A stretch of DNA of 64,000 nt from Bedellia somnulentella (GCA_963576735.1 OY755170.1:13190567-13254566), one strand, 5' to 3'. Positions 43,805 to 57,366 are shown, counted from the first letter of the stretch. Numbers and translations: made by a program. The notes: generated from the letters alone by a model not told the origin.

Positions 43805-43900
43805 GCATACCGAAATTTGGCCAGCGTGGTAGACTATGGCCAAATCGCTCTATATAGGGTAGGCTCGAGCCCCTTGGTGGGGACATATATGAGCTGGGAG
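43805..43900 (+). repeat. LINE 3' tail fragment (GTAGACTATGGCC)
   Basis: GGCCAGCGTGGTAGACTATG and GGCTCGAGCCCCTTGG, the family also at 8140-8240. Confidence 0.55.
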
Positions 43901-44539
43901 AGTGAATGTCTGGTTATTTAAAGCTGACTATAGGATTAGATATTAAAAGTATGAACAATGCCGAAAGGAAGGCGCAAAATGAAGATAGCCTTCCAATGGT
44001 ACCTTCTATTATTTTCTATTAACTTTATTTGCTCTCTTTAATATAATGGATATTTTTTTGATAATCCTTATGTGTCTTTTCATAATAAAATACCTATTTT
44101 GTAGTTAAGTGTAATTAAGACTTAACCCCTTAACTATTCACGTTGAAGCCTGCTTAACGATATAATTTATAAGTTTATTAACTTTAGTGGTCGGTTTTTG
44201 TATTGTCATAAGTAAATATTAAGCATCTGTCTGTGAAAGTATAAGCTTATTGCCTTTACTAAAACTGGGTATACTACCGACTTGAGCAATGTTACTCAAA
44301 AGTTTACTAGGTAATTGAATAGTTTTTGAAGCCGTGTAATACTGTAAATCGTATTTTGTTTTTGTTTCAATTCTGTACTTGCGACAATGATTTAAAAAAA
44401 ATGTTATTGCGATTAAAGTATTTTATTAAAATAGTTTGATTGCTTATTCCTAATGACTCTTAATGAACTTAAACAATGTACGCAATTCTTTTGCAATTAC
44501 ATAGCAACTAAAAAAAAATATTTTTTTTTGTGTTGTATT

Positions 44540-44787
44540 GCTGTGTAGTATCGGCTTAGAATAGCACTACCCCATTTCTTCCGGTGGGTGTACGTAAGAG
44601 GCGACTAACGGTATTGGAGCTTTTTAAGGGAATTTTGGGCGATGCGGTTGAATACCCATCACTCTACAACCTTTATTTTTACCATCTTTTCCCCAGGCAA
44701 CTTCCAAAAGAGGCTGAAGGATTTCTAATTCCTTAGCTCTAGCTACCCCTTCTAGGGATTTATAGCCGTGAGTATATGTATGTATAT
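44540..44787 (+). repeat. SINE-1, near full length
   Basis: GCTGTGTAGTATCGGCTTAG to GTGAGTATATGTATGTAT. Confidence 0.88.
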
Positions 44788-46074
44788 TTTGTTTTATGAA
44801 TGAGTAACTGTTATTTAGCGAGCGTCAGAATGTATAAATAATATGTCTACCGTTACTTCTTAGGGTGTAAGCAAAAATATAAAGCAACAAGAAAATTCCT
44901 TCCATTAACATTGTAACATTTTTTCGAAATTGATATGTATTTAACATACAATTTGTAACATAGCACTTTTATTGATAATATATTTTATATACGACTGAAT
45001 TAATGCTAGTTTTATATTAATAATAAATATGATTGTCCATCACGAAAAAAAAACCGATCACATTTTGTTGACCTTTCCAGACAATTATTCCAGGGAATAT
45101 CGATGACACATATAGCCTTATAGACATGGCGCTGGATCTGTACCATTTAAATAATCTTTACTACTGTAATAAAGTTTTTTTGAAAGAATATCTTTTATAT
45201 ATTTATTTATTATAGAGGGAAGTATGTTAAACATATGTAGAGACTGCCATAAGGGTTATACTTAGTTCGCTAGACTACATAGAGTTATTCAATTTATTAA
45301 GTCTATACTTCGAAGAATAGCAAATACAGTTTGTGTAAAGAACTTAACAGATTAATTAGCCAAGTTCAAACTATTCTTTGAGTGTTTTGAAGGATTACCA
45401 AGAATATTTTTTACCCACAACTGATTGTAAAATAATAAAGTTTCTTCTTATGTAATAATGTATTTCACTTTTTTACCCTGCTCAAAAATGGTTGATGTTT
45501 GTCAATATTTCCAATCTTCGATCATATTTACTATAGATTCACCAACGAAGAACGAAAAACGGCCCGGCCAAACAGTTCTTTTTTATATGGTAAGCACTGT
45601 TTCACTGACGGTCGCGTGCTAGATCTTGTAATAAATAATAGGTCTTAAGAAAATGCGGTAAGGCTGATAAAAGTAGAAAATTGTCTTGTCATTCTCGCGG
45701 TCCACTTTTGTGTGTTGAATTTGTATAGAGTGCGGCATCTTTGGTATCTATGATCGAAGTTTCCAATACTCTAATTAGTAAAATTATGAACAGCTTTATT
45801 TCCTTTTTTTACATCTAATTAAACAGGTAATACTAGGAAAGATGTGATGACATCTCACTATAATTCCTCTCTTCCTGAAGGAATTGAGTTATATAATTCG
45901 GTAAAGAGTAATGTATTGATTTATAAATATTTTAAAAATCAGCTCAGACGTGTCCCCGCCGAGCGACTTGAGTCTTGCATTATTGGGTGGATAGGCCTCT
46001 ACAGACCGAAGATTTAACGCGCTCACTCCAAAGCAGAAAACAATATTTATCATCTTAATTTTGTATTTTTTTAA
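44788..46074. other. intergenic, nothing recognised
   Basis: AT-rich; no exon or repeat that I can support. Confidence 0.4.
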
Positions 46075-46320
46075 CATACATACATAGATATACTCACGGC
46101 TATAAATCCCTAGAAGGGGTAGCCAGAGCTAAGGAATTAGCAATTCCTCAGCCACTTTTGGAAAGTTGAGTGGGGAAAAGATAGTAAAATAAAGGTTGTT
46201 GGTGATGGGTCTCCAACTGCATCGCCCAAAAATCCCTTAAAAGCCCCAATACCGTCAGTCGCCTCTTACACCCACCGGAAGAAATGGGGTAGTGCTATTC
46301 TAAGCCGACACTGCAAAGCA
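46075..46320 (-). repeat. SINE-1, near full length, reverse
   Basis: CATACATACATAGATATACT through CTAAGCCGACACTGCAAAGC. Confidence 0.88.
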
Positions 46321-46417
46321 AATTTATTTTTTTAACCTGGTTCAATACGTTACTGCTTGTTTTTATCGGTTATGAGTATGTTATGTTCACTAAGTAAATT
46401 ATTAAAAACTAGGTAGG

Positions 46418-46610
46418 CGTGTAATAGATATAAATAACATTGAGACTTTTTAAGTGATTATCGGGCGATGCAGTTGGAGACCCATTTGACTAACTTTTCC
46501 CCATTCAACTTCCAAAAGTGGATAAAGAATTACTATTTCTGAGCTGTAGCTACCCTTTTTTGGGATTTATAGCCGGTAGAATGAATGATTGATAGATGAA
46601 TTTCATATAT
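46418..46610 (+). repeat. SINE-1 variant, pair of 9755-9935
   Basis: Shares with 9755-9935 the flank GTAATAGATATAAA, the truncated body and the downstream GATTGATAG block, so both descend from one composite copy. Confidence 0.65.
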
Positions 46611-46859
46611 TTCTTTTTGTAGTGGTCATATCATTCAATCAACGATTAGTATTAACCAAACGGTTTACTGCTACGCCACGAAGACGTTAGTGTTGACTTC
46701 AAATTTTTGATAAGCTATATATCTAGTAGTCATACTATTGAGAAACAATTAAATGGACATTTATTTTGATGAAAATGGATGAAACCCTTATTTTTTCCAA
46801 AAATACTATTAATGCAGAGTCTAATAAAGTCGTTCGATGAAAAAAATAATCGTGTAAAT

Positions 46860-47040
46860 ATGGGGAGCCCTATAAAAGTTATGTTCCTGTAGGAACCCTT
46901 GCAAAATCCGGGATAAATGTTATCCTATATGTTGGCCAGGAGTATAAGCTACATTCATACCAAATTTTATCAAGATCCGTCTGGTAGAATTAACGTGATG
47001 ACCGGACATACAGATAGAAAGACAGACATTTTTTTCAAAA
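46860..47040 (+). repeat. lepidopteran dispersed repeat (GGGGAGCCCTATAAAAG type)
   Basis: GGGGAGCCCTATAAAAGTTA, GTAGGAACCCTTGCAAAATC and TTTTATCAAGATCCGTCTGG are conserved blocks of an abundant lepidopteran retroelement. Non-coding. Confidence 0.65.
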
Positions 47041-47679
47041 AGCACAAATTTGGGTTCAGCATCGTAAATTAAACATATTCCACCGGTTTTAATTTTTTTT
47101 TCTTCAATGTACAGTTTTGACCTCGATACAGTCTAGTCTAGTAATAGATACAGTCGATACAGTCTAGTCTATTATCATTTGTTTGATGATACTCATTTAC
47201 TCATTTGTTGTTTTTTTTCATCAGGAGGGATAGACGGAAAAGTATCCCCCCTGGTAGCACTATGTGGAAAAAAAATCCTTTCTTCCCCCACAGGGGTGAT
47301 AGCTCAGGGGGGATATGTGGAATAGCCCAATAAAACGAACTCTTTAGTCTATAATCAGGTCGTAAATATTTGCCACAAGGAGGGTAAGGACCTTGAGCAT
47401 GAAATTGTAACAAATAATGTAAATGATTAAGGCTTTGGTATTTATCAATGCCAGAGTGCTTTTTTCTCAATTAAGTTCAGTTTCTTTTACAATCAAATTG
47501 AAATCTCTTGTACAAAATTTCCCTTCTATTCTAAATACAAGAATAATGTGGGACCCGCCGTGTATAATATTTAAACTAATATTGGGGTTCCTGAGACATC
47601 TAAACAATTACCGGTCTCTCAATGCCAAATCTATAGACTTCCTTCGACCCTTATTGATTCGACGGTTCCTCTAAGATAC
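47041..47679. other. intergenic, nothing recognised
   Basis: Contains a short duplication of GATACAGTC and CAGTCTAGTCTA (47128-47172). No gene seen. Confidence 0.4.
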
Positions 47680-47880
47680 ATACATACATACATACACTTA
47701 CTCACTGTTGTAAATGTCAATAAAAAGGTTACACTGGGAAAGGATGCTTGGTGATGGGTCTCCAGCCACAATAGCCACATTCCCCAACACTATTTTTAAA
47801 GCCTTAATACTCTAAGTCGCTTCATACGACACTCATTGTAAAAATGAGTTAGTTAGGCTCTATGGTAACATTTTTTTTCA
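47680..47880 (-). repeat. SINE-1, diverged, reverse
   Basis: Tail (CATA)n, TTGGTGATGGGTCTCCAGCC and AAGTCGCTTCATACGACAC remain. Confidence 0.65.
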
Positions 47881-47887
47881 CATAATT

Positions 47888-48022
47888 ACTTACTTATACT
47901 CACGCCCATTATTCCCATTGGGGTAGGCAGAGACTATCGATCGTCACTTAGTACGATCTTGACAAACCTCTCTTGCTTCCCTTACATTCATTATATTTCT
48001 CATACATGCTCTTTTATTCTTC
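47888..48022 (-). repeat. LINE-X tail fragment, reverse
   Basis: TACTCACGCCCATTATTCCC, GGGGTAGGCAGAGACTATCG and TTGACAAACCTCTCTTGC. Confidence 0.75.
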
Positions 48023-51000
48023 TCACTTCGGAACCCCGCCTTTATAAGAACGTGTCTATCTGGTCAAGAATAAAAGATAATGATAATAAGGAAAAATTAT
48101 TGGGCTGCTATATAAATAAAACAAACAATTCGATATGTTAATCAACATTTATTTTAACATTCAAAATGACATAAAAAGGAGGCTTTTTGCCTTTTAAAAG
48201 TCTTTGATATTTATTAAATACGTGCCTACAGAATTAATTTCATTTATAGAGTGTTTTCGAGACGAGACACCAAAAAGTATGCCATACTATACCATGACCG
48301 TTTCGTTTAGAGATCATAGTCTGACTAGTGTTTTAGCTGGTTACCTAAATTTTGCTTACTCCACAAGAGCGTCTTTCAGAGTAAAGGCATTCTAGTAAAA
48401 GACGGTCGAAATAGCCATACCCGCTTTTTTGCCTTTGTTATTTACCAGAACTAGTTAGGCCGAATGATATAAATAGTATTTCTTAAGTTATGAATGAGGC
48501 TCTCGCGCATTTACGAGGTTTCATTGGCATACGCTTTTGTAGGTTGCGGTTATGGTAAAAGACTCGCCTTTACACTGTCATATCTCATCAACTTAGGTCT
48601 TCATTTTTTTCATGATATTCACAACAAGTCACAAAATGGTACTTTCTCAGACAATAACGACGCTTAGTTACATACTTCTCGGGTCATAGTGAAGTTAAAC
48701 TCACAAAAATAATAAAGTTTTTAAGTAAAATAGAATTCAAATTTTTAATACAGTATAAACTTAAAGCATTAGAAGATATATAAAGATCACAGAAAATATA
48801 CTTACACGTTAATGGTTGAGCGGCTTAAATAGGAATCAGAGAGATATTATTTATCGCGATGTTATAGAATTAACTAAAAATTCGACATGATTCTCGGACA
48901 GATAGATGAACTAGCCTGCCATACCCTGGAAGATCTTAAAGATCCGGGTGATGTGACTTAAAGCCATAAAACTAGGAGCCGTAAGTTTCTTGAAATTAGA
49001 AATTTAACATAATGATTTGATATGAAATATATAGATATGAAATACACTTCTTCTCTGTACATCTCCTGGTAAATTATATCTCAATGATTGGAAACAATAT
49101 CTCAAGAATAATCATCAAGAAGCCATCTCATTCATTTCGTTATATGCTTTTGTAATGAGATGACTACTTTGTTGAAACCATATGTGATTTCTCCAGTCAA
49201 GATTTCGTAGAGTTAACATTAAACATTTATACATTACACTAAACGGCAAGCAATAAATACACGGTAAAAAGTACATTTAAGCAGTTACTGCTGTGTTTGT
49301 TTGGGATTAATATTATTTAATACCTTTGTTTGGTCAATAGTTAAAGGATGATAATATTGTCAATAAGTACATCGGTTTCCTTCCAACCAATTTGGAAAAC
49401 TCATACTTCCGTCTGTTGTAGACGGAATGTATATCAATAAATAGAGTTGAAAATTTGACTTTAATGTTGTAAATCATTAGGAGTATTGTGATCAGTAGTA
49501 CGTCGACAGCTGATGCTAACAAGCTTCGTTAGCATGTACATACTATTGGTCCCAACCGCAAGGGAGATACATATCTCATAGATGAAGAGGAATTTTGCCT
49601 TTTATATTTTTAATTTAGGGTCAAAATAAAGGGGCCAAATAAATATAAATGCTATTATGATATGGTCAGTTCAATAGTTAAAGCTTCTTGATGGAAAATT
49701 ACCAGATATTTCTATTAGAACCTGTAACATTTTGTAAATGTTGCAGTTATTTTGTTAGACTATAAATGAGCAAAACTTGGATAGGTACAAAGGTACTTTA
49801 GACAATTATAGGACATTAAGAAACATTAGTACCACTGCTTATGATCCACTTTTATGTTATAATAATAGACATGAAACACGACATTAATACATAGAAACTT
49901 ATCTTAATAACATAGAAATAGTGCGGCGTTACATGAGACGCATGAAACATCATTCTTATCCTTCCCTTATCCCTCCGATTGCCAGATTTAATAAACATTA
50001 ATAGCCACAGCATAAAAATCCTTCTTAAAACAGGCACTTCTAAACCCGAATAAAACCTTTTCAAAATTTCCTGTCTAGCTCGGAGCCAATAATCAATATA
50101 GCGAAAATGCTAACCAAATCCAATATCTTTAAGAGACTTTCCTTAAATAGTATTCCTCTGTCATACGTTTCAAGTGACGGCCGCTCATGTTACAAAAAGA
50201 GCACAATGCCACATATACCAGTACCGTTAAACAGACATTAAAACACCGAACATATACGATAAATTGATAAAATAACCACTTGAGAGGACACATAACGCAT
50301 CCTCGTGGTTTGATCTTAAACTCATTCGTTGTACATAACCCACAATAATCTTGTTGTTTTCGATTTATAGTATAAATTACATTATATTATTAACTCTATT
50401 AAATGAAATGTATTCATGCAGGGATCTTCTTAACCTAGGGGTCCTTAGCTTACAAGTTTTCTTTTACATGGTATTACACAGAGGGATGATTGTGATGCTA
50501 GAGAACGACAGAGAGTACGTATTAGTTCTTATTCCTTCTACAGAAACCTAGCATTGAGTTTAGTGAGTACATTTCACATTAGTCCAAAAATAAAAAAATA
50601 AAAAAAGGTTTATATCGCTTATTTATGCAACCAAATGCAAAATCAGCTAGCATTCCAAATGTACAAGGCTAAAACTTGATTTACACTTGATTGCACCATT
50701 ACCTAACTTATCTATATACCTACATAACTTATCTAAATCCGCGTGTTAAACGGGTGAACTATGTTACTTAATAGTAAAAAATTTTGAAACACACTTAAAA
50801 AATGAAGCTTACTACTAATCCTATGAGTAACCTACTATCTATGCGTACCTAATAAGCGTATTTTTGGGAATATATATGACTTAGAGACGAGTAAAATTAT
50901 ATATTTGTGTCTTTTATATTTTTATTAATTATCATATTTATTATTTAACAAACGGTTGTACTATTTGTGCATTCATTGAAATGTATATGGTCACCGACAG

Positions 51001-53040
51001 TTTACATGTTTTGTATTATGGCAACGAGACTTACACTATCTTATAAATATCTGTTGACTAATAAATTAACTATCGAACTACCTAGTCTGGAAATATAATA
51101 CTCTATTTCTGTTAAAAATAAGATCTAGTTCTTATTTTATTTTAATGAAAATTAGAACCATGAAGTCTGAAGCTATTTTTATAATAGAGAAGAAGAATAG
51201 AAAATTATATCGAGAAAAGCTAGGTTATATAAACTTCGGATTCACCAATACTTCTTAAAATAATTACTTTTTCCTGATATTTAATTATATTCGATAGAGA
51301 TAAAAGATGTGAAACAACTGTTCGTAAAATTAGTACGCTTTATGACTTTTTGTAATTTTACTCCATAATAAAAGGAAATAAGTTGAAATATAAATGGAAT
51401 ACATATTTTATATTTATAGTAAAAATACCTAAGTATACCTAACTACTTAAATATATTTACAGCTTACTTAAAAAACATAAGCAAACGGTGAGTGATTAAT
51501 ATGAAAATCCTATGATAAAAAGGTGCTTCAAAGGTAGAATAAAACTTATATTATTAGGTGAGTTTGAAAAGCTTATCTAATTATTCCTTAAGCGTAAAAA
51601 GTGAAACACGTCATGATGGTAATGGTAACTGATAAATCAAATTCTATCTTGCTATTTGTTATATGTAATGTAAACCTAATATATGAACACGACTAACATT
51701 AATCATTTCATTTTCAAGAAAAGTTGCTGAAAACTTTATTTGTTTATGGAGATATAGGATAGGTGCGTATTTACTTATTTATTTACTTTACGTATTTATT
51801 TATTTACCGCATGAAGCAATGAATATATGATTATGATTACAAATTGGCTTGTTCGTTTGTATAATAATCACATTAAAGAATCTGATAAAGTAATGAAATA
51901 TGGTGAAATTTGAAAAGACGTTAACTTAAATCCAGTCAAATAGAATAGATGATCAAATAATTTCTAATTAAAACCGTAGCTGCGATACTAAATGAAATTA
52001 AGTAACCGAAGTTGTGTCAAGTGAATGTTGCAAATATATATTATAAATAAAAAAATAAATTTTATTAAATGTACTGCTTGTAACGTGAACTGATGAAGTT
52101 TAGGTTTTCTTAATCATAATAGCATTTTAGTATTTTATTGCAATTTTGATGATAGGTACATATTGTTTGAAACATTACCTAATTAAATTAGACTGCAAGT
52201 AATCTTGAAAATGAAATGTCGTTACTAACTGTAATTAATGAACATTTTGTCGACTCAATCAGATTGGACAATGTACTCGAACACGATCTAATGATACATT
52301 GTTGATCCGCATTTCAACATTGACGATCTAAGGGCTTAAGCAACATGTAAAATAAGCAAAAGTATAAAAACTGTAATAAAACAAGTATTGAGGAATTGTT
52401 CACTAATGTGTTACGTCAATAAAGTAATAAGGTCTCAGAACAGAGGATATCATCAAATAGAAATATGCTGCTATATGTATTCATTCAGTTATCATTAAAA
52501 CAAGCAAGGTTTTGTGGCAACAGATCTGAGATCTGATATGATTGTGAAAATATATTAATCATTAAAATTTTACATATTGGATAGACCCCTGACCAAATAT
52601 TGTTAAATTGCGCCGACAAACAGTTCAAGAACTAAGTTTAGTAACATCTAAATCTATAGACAACATATAATCCCTTGCACATATTCGTTGATACAATTAA
52701 AGTTTGGTATTTCCATATTTTCGCCGACCTTTTATCAACTGTGAAATTAATTGGTTCGCCTGAAAATACCAAACTTGAAGATACATCAACGGTACAAGTC
52801 GATGACTTCAATAAATGTTTCGATGTCTAATTTATAGCCACGGGATCCCTCAAACCGCAACCCTTATATTACAAATGTTCGATGCACTTTGTTGTATATT
52901 ACAGCCTTCCTTATTGTACGATAATAAAATTAAAAATATACAAATATATTTGTCTATTTTTTTTAAAAAAATAAGTCTTTATTAATTGGAAGTCGAGTAA
53001 CTTAAGAAAAAAATAAAGTTACTTAATAATTATTTAAAGT
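48023..53040. other. 5 kb AT-rich stretch without recognised features
   Basis: Short open frames are frequent but none resembles a protein family, has a splice-consistent neighbour or a sustained codon bias. It is notably poor in the SINE-1 and SINE-2 copies that crowd the rest of the window. Confidence 0.45.
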
Positions 53041-53335
53041 ATACTTCGACCAGCCGTGATTGCTAATAAGCCATACCCATTGAGGTAGAACCCCGCCTGT
53101 GCAGACAGGCCGCGATTCTAATCCCAGGTTATTGGTTAATTTGTGGGGCAAAACATCGTGAGGGAACAACACATAGCTAAGTTGTACTTAGTTAAATGAC
53201 AGTGCATTCGTACAAAACAGCGATAGGCCTGCCCCCTATCGCAAGAGTACACTGTCCATGCAAAATGTGGGTACTTTTAACACCAGGTGACAATGCCACA
53301 TGATGTACAGAAGTAATAGTACCTGTGTTTTAAGG
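53041..53335 (+). repeat. SINE-2 copy with diverged tRNA-like head
   Basis: Head ATTGAGGTAGAACCCCGCCT and TTCTAATCCCAGG (B-box-like), then the SINE-2 body to about AGTACCTGTG. The last third is missing. Confidence 0.7.
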
Positions 53336-53869
53336 AGGCTATTTTATATGTTTGTTCACGGGGATCACCCACAGACGGGCAGCGCAGGACCGGTCGCTGT
53401 GGAGATCTTTTGGGAAGCTTATGTCCAGCAATGGTCTCCTTGGTTGAGGTGAGATTACTTTAGTCAAAATTCTAGGATAAAATAAAATAAATTCCATTTG
53501 GGAAGGCTGTAAAATATAGGCAAGTGTAGACATCTACACATTTATTGACGTCGTCATAAGAGACACAAATCTTAATATTCACACTAATATTCAGTATTGC
53601 TTTTTGTGAGAATCACGTTAGTGTGTTTCAATTTAAACGAAAAATGCCTATGACTAATAACGATTATGACGTTTTATATACTATATAGTAATTTAAGCAA
53701 ACAAGCCTATATTCTAGATTGAAGAAAAATATATTTACCTAATACTACTATGATTACGCACGGGCATTTAAATAAATATAAAAATAGACTAAGCGAAAAT
53801 GTCACTATTTAGGGGATGTCAATATTAATTTTCCTTATACATATTTGTGAGAGCAAGCAATTTTGGCAA

Positions 53870-53935
53870 TTTTTGGGGAGGCCGATGTCCAACAGTGGGC
53901 TCACGTCTGAGTAGTAGTGATAATGATTTATTTAC
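53870..53935 (+). repeat. LINE 3' tail (GGCCGATGTCCAACAGTGGG)
   Basis: GGCCGATGTCCAACAGTGGG and a TAGTGATAATGATT end resemble the TGTCCAGCAGTGGACGTC tail common in lepidopteran LINEs. A similar remnant is at 53410-53460, and a reverse one at 59165-59200. Confidence 0.55.
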
Positions 53936-55111
53936 TATTTGTTTTGCCAGTACCTAAACATACTATACTTCTTCTAGTTCTGGGACTCACTGTTTAAGAG
54001 CACCCAACAGTGAGAACCGTTATTTAGCAAAATCGTATTACCTTCTAATTCACCTAAATGTAAGCAACTTGCGGTTTTCTTTTCTGACTAAATTATTAAT
54101 TTAATATTGTGTTTAAAATTGATACAATTAAACTTTATAACAAGCGCCAAAAGTAAAGTTTAAAAGCGACTTTTTTTTCTTTTTACTTTTTTTTATAAAA
54201 CCTTACAAATAGGATTTCAAACGATAACTACATATATTTCGTAAAATCTTAGTACTTATCGTATGAACGTATTAATATTAGCTTAACTACACTTAACATT
54301 TGGAACTAATGTGAAATGTTTCATGGTCGTTTTATTATTATGTCTGGAGCTACATAATAGCATTCTATTTTGTGAAAATGTACCATTAAAGCAAGAAATC
54401 AAACTCTCAGCTCATAAACCTATGATCTTCACATTAAGTTCCGAAATCTAGTCTTATCCTAATCTAAACAATATATGCTCGGATCATGCTTCTCTGTCGT
54501 ATCTCTCGGAAAGGGGACATCGAGTGGACACACATCAATTTATTTGATTATATACCTTAACTGTATTTGCCTCGTTTCATCACAACATTAATAATCTTTC
54601 ATATTTTTTACGTGATGATCAAAATAAAACGACTGTTTTGAAAAAAAAATGTCCAATGTTTTGAATTTTGGCGGAGACTCGCAATTAGTGCCAGAGAAAG
54701 TACTGATTAATTCGATAAATAAAGATAAGGATGTATCGATGAAACGAGGAGCAATTTAACTATGATGACGTTCTGCCATTACACAATAGCGCTGGACAAG
54801 AACGACTAATTCGATAAGTATATGACATCAAACATCAATTCAGATTACGAGTATTTACCTTAACAACATTATATATTACTTAATGCCGCCACAGTTTTAC
54901 CGCAATATGTATTTAACTATATAATTCGGTTGGATTCCACCTCTGTGAGCAGCAGAGACATAATGAATTTCAGATAACGCTAATTTCTGAAACGTCTCAT
55001 TATGTCTAGTAGCGGATCGCGGGGACTACTTTTAAAGAAAACAAGAAGCTCAGGGGCTCTCGCTGTCATGAGAGTCGCGAGTTACTTACTCGAAGTATAC
55101 AACCTTAATTA
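53936..55111. other. intergenic, nothing recognised
   Basis: AT-rich; no gene or family repeat supported. Confidence 0.4.
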
Positions 55112-55500
55112 TTAAAACAGGTTAAAAAAATAGGAGTGATTTGGATATACTATAGGTGCAGGCAACGGTTCACAAAATTGTCTTGAAAGAAGATCATGCA
55201 CCACTTTCCAGATTCGTTGACAGATGTTGTTTGATAGATCTGGATATAGAAACGGTGCTATTGTTGGGAACAGTTGCCTGACGGGGTCGTGCCGCGGAGG
55301 CAGGTGACGAAGTGGAAGATCGTGGGATGGCGCGAGGCGAGGGCGCTCTCTACGGTGATTATTACAGACTAAGTATACATACATTACAATTAGCATCTTT
55401 CTACCTAAGTTAGCCAGTTGCAGTTGTATCCTGCACTGCACGCGGTGCACTCTAGTGCGGTTCCGCAACATTCGGCCGGGCTGAGCCGCTTGACATCTTC
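55112..55500. other. GC-richer stretch of unknown nature
   Basis: A 119-codon minus-strand frame (55112-55471) is open, but its Arg/His/Pro/Leu-rich product looks like an out-of-frame reading, with no family match. The local base composition differs from the flanks, so it may be part of an unrecognised repeat or a promoter-type region. Confidence 0.3.
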
Positions 55501-55587
55501 TTGTAGAAGATCATTCAAGATTCATTTTATTAAAAATCGTAGTTTTCCAGATGTTACGAATATCATTGACAAAAGTCTGTTCTGATC

Positions 55588-55717
55588 GTGTTGTTTGACA
55601 CGGTGATTGTGAAAATCCTTCATACCATGTTTTACATTACAATAAGTTGTATTACAAATGTTCCGAGTATTTTAGTCATAGATCCGATTATGTTGTTTGA
55701 CACGGTGATTGTGAAAA
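55588..55717 (+). repeat. 27-bp direct repeat
   Basis: TGTTGTTTGACACGGTGATT plus GTGAAAA occurs at 55589-55615 and again, identical, at 55691-55717. Confidence 0.9.
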
Positions 55718-56207
55718 GCGTTCAAAGTCACACTCACAGCCAAATTCTAACAACACTTTTATAGTACCATTAGTTTTTCGATTAATATCGTAGTCAGTAA
55801 AAGATTTTATTACAAAGGAAGATCCTGCTGATTCCTTATTGTATGGATTATTTCCATTTGTATCTAAAGTTTTACATAATATACGAACATACACTGTATT
55901 TTATGAAGTGATATTTTCTGAATGTTTCCTAAGATATTATGAGCAGGTAAAATAAATTCTTTCTCGATATATTTCAGTCCCACTAAAATTTAAATTTAAT
56001 TAATACTGATTCGTAATCTATTGAGCTGACTATAATGAAAATGAAAATAACATTGGCTAAATAATCTAGGTAACTGAAATACATTAAATATGGTCTTTTC
56101 TTAAATAATAACGAGTTCAAATGTTTATACATACACCTTTATAAGAATTATCAATACCAAAATAAAACTAATCAAAGAATAAGAATAAAATGACTAGAAT
56201 AGTGTAC

Positions 56208-56407
56208 NNNNNNNNNNNNNNNNNNNNNNNNNNNNNNNNNNNNNNNNNNNNNNNNNNNNNNNNNNNNNNNNNNNNNNNNNNNNNNNNNNNNNNNNNNNNN
56301 NNNNNNNNNNNNNNNNNNNNNNNNNNNNNNNNNNNNNNNNNNNNNNNNNNNNNNNNNNNNNNNNNNNNNNNNNNNNNNNNNNNNNNNNNNNNNNNNNNNN
56401 NNNNNNN
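56208..56407. other. assembly gap, 200 N
   Basis: A run of exactly 200 N. The size is probably nominal, so distances across it are uncertain. Confidence 1.
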
Positions 56408-56559
56408 AACAGTGAACAACACCATGAAGTGTGTGGTAAAATGCCAATTATGTATATGTCACTATAAGTAAAGTTATAATATATGTCGTAAAATCGAAAG
56501 AGTCGAGAATATTCTTTTCTGAGAAGCCTTATACATCAAGTGTTTTAAGAGATAAAAGT

Positions 56560-56640
56560 GGTCCCCTAGTTAGTATTCAGCTCACGCGCCCAAGGCGCAG
56601 GTTCGATAGCACTTTCACAGATGGAAAATGGAGGGTTTCA
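56560..56640 (+). repeat. possible tRNA-derived SINE remnant
   Basis: GCGCAGGTTCGATAGCACTT contains a B-box-like GGTTCGATAGC and an upstream TTAGTATTCAGCTCACG, but no tRNA fold can be drawn. Confidence 0.3.
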
Positions 56641-56857
56641 TAGAATAATTGAAATGACTCGTTAAATAAAACACACTCACGTAGACACGTCTTTTTCTTG
56701 GGACAACGTCAAATTCTTTAACATATTTTGGGTTTAGTCACAAACTATATAGAGATTACTATCGTATCTGTAATACTAGTATATTTGTCAATTTCTCTCA
56801 TCTATAGTGCTACTTTTAGTACAATTTTTTTACGTTATATTATTGTTTATCGGTTAA

Positions 56858-57366
56858 CTTAGATAAAAATAAGAAGAAGATGCGGCAACCTCTGCCCGCG
56901 CATGGTCCTACTAAACTGAGTACAATGTACTTGGTTTGCTTCAGTCGAGTTTAGTCCGCTACGATACTTCAAGTCGACGAGCTGACATAATCTTTGACAT
57001 TGAAATTAAAATTTTCATACAATTCGCGCTTAAAATGCCTGGCTGTGCCTTTTTTTAGTGCACAAATCATTCAAGGCGTAAAAACAAATCACAGGGAATC
57101 ACGTTTCTTGCGTAAATACACCAAAAATATATTTACAAGCAAAATATTATTAATTTCGGCCATTTTATCCTTGAAATCTGACATGTTTAAGTGACAGAGA
57201 CAGACTATACGAGCCCATCGCTCTATCTTTATCTTTGCGTCATGTCGTGTGTGTTCGTATCAGTTCGTATGGATGTAGTGCGGTGTTGTGATAAACCGAT
57301 AAGGCCCATATTTAGTTGACAATTTGTACGCTCACGCCGCATCTTCTTCTTTTATTTTTATCTAAG
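56858..57366 (+). mobile_element. short P-element-like transposon with 8-bp duplication TCGGTTAA
   Basis: 509 bp. Termini CTTAGATAAAAATAA and TTATTTTTATCTAAG lead inverted repeats of about 30 bp that include GAAGAAGATGCGGC. Flanked by TCGGTTAA at 56850-56857 and 57367-57374. The interior keeps the first codons of a THAP-type zinc finger (57035-57115). THAP domain plus 8-bp duplication is the combination found in P-element transposons; hAT elements also make 8-bp duplications. The rest of the transposase is deleted. Confidence 0.75.
57035..57115 (+). pseudogene. broken THAP-domain start
   Basis: Reads MPGCAFF, then an in-frame TAG (57056-57058), then CTNHSRRKNKSQGITFLA and TAA. The Met-Pro-x-Cys start and second Cys with the following N-H-S-R are those of THAP fingers; the His and last Cys ligands are lost with the deletion. 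Non-functional. Confidence 0.7.

Noticed and set aside
55112..55471. 119-codon minus-strand frame rich in Arg, His and Pro
   Set aside because: No domain, no neighbours in phase, and local GC content alone keeps stops rare.
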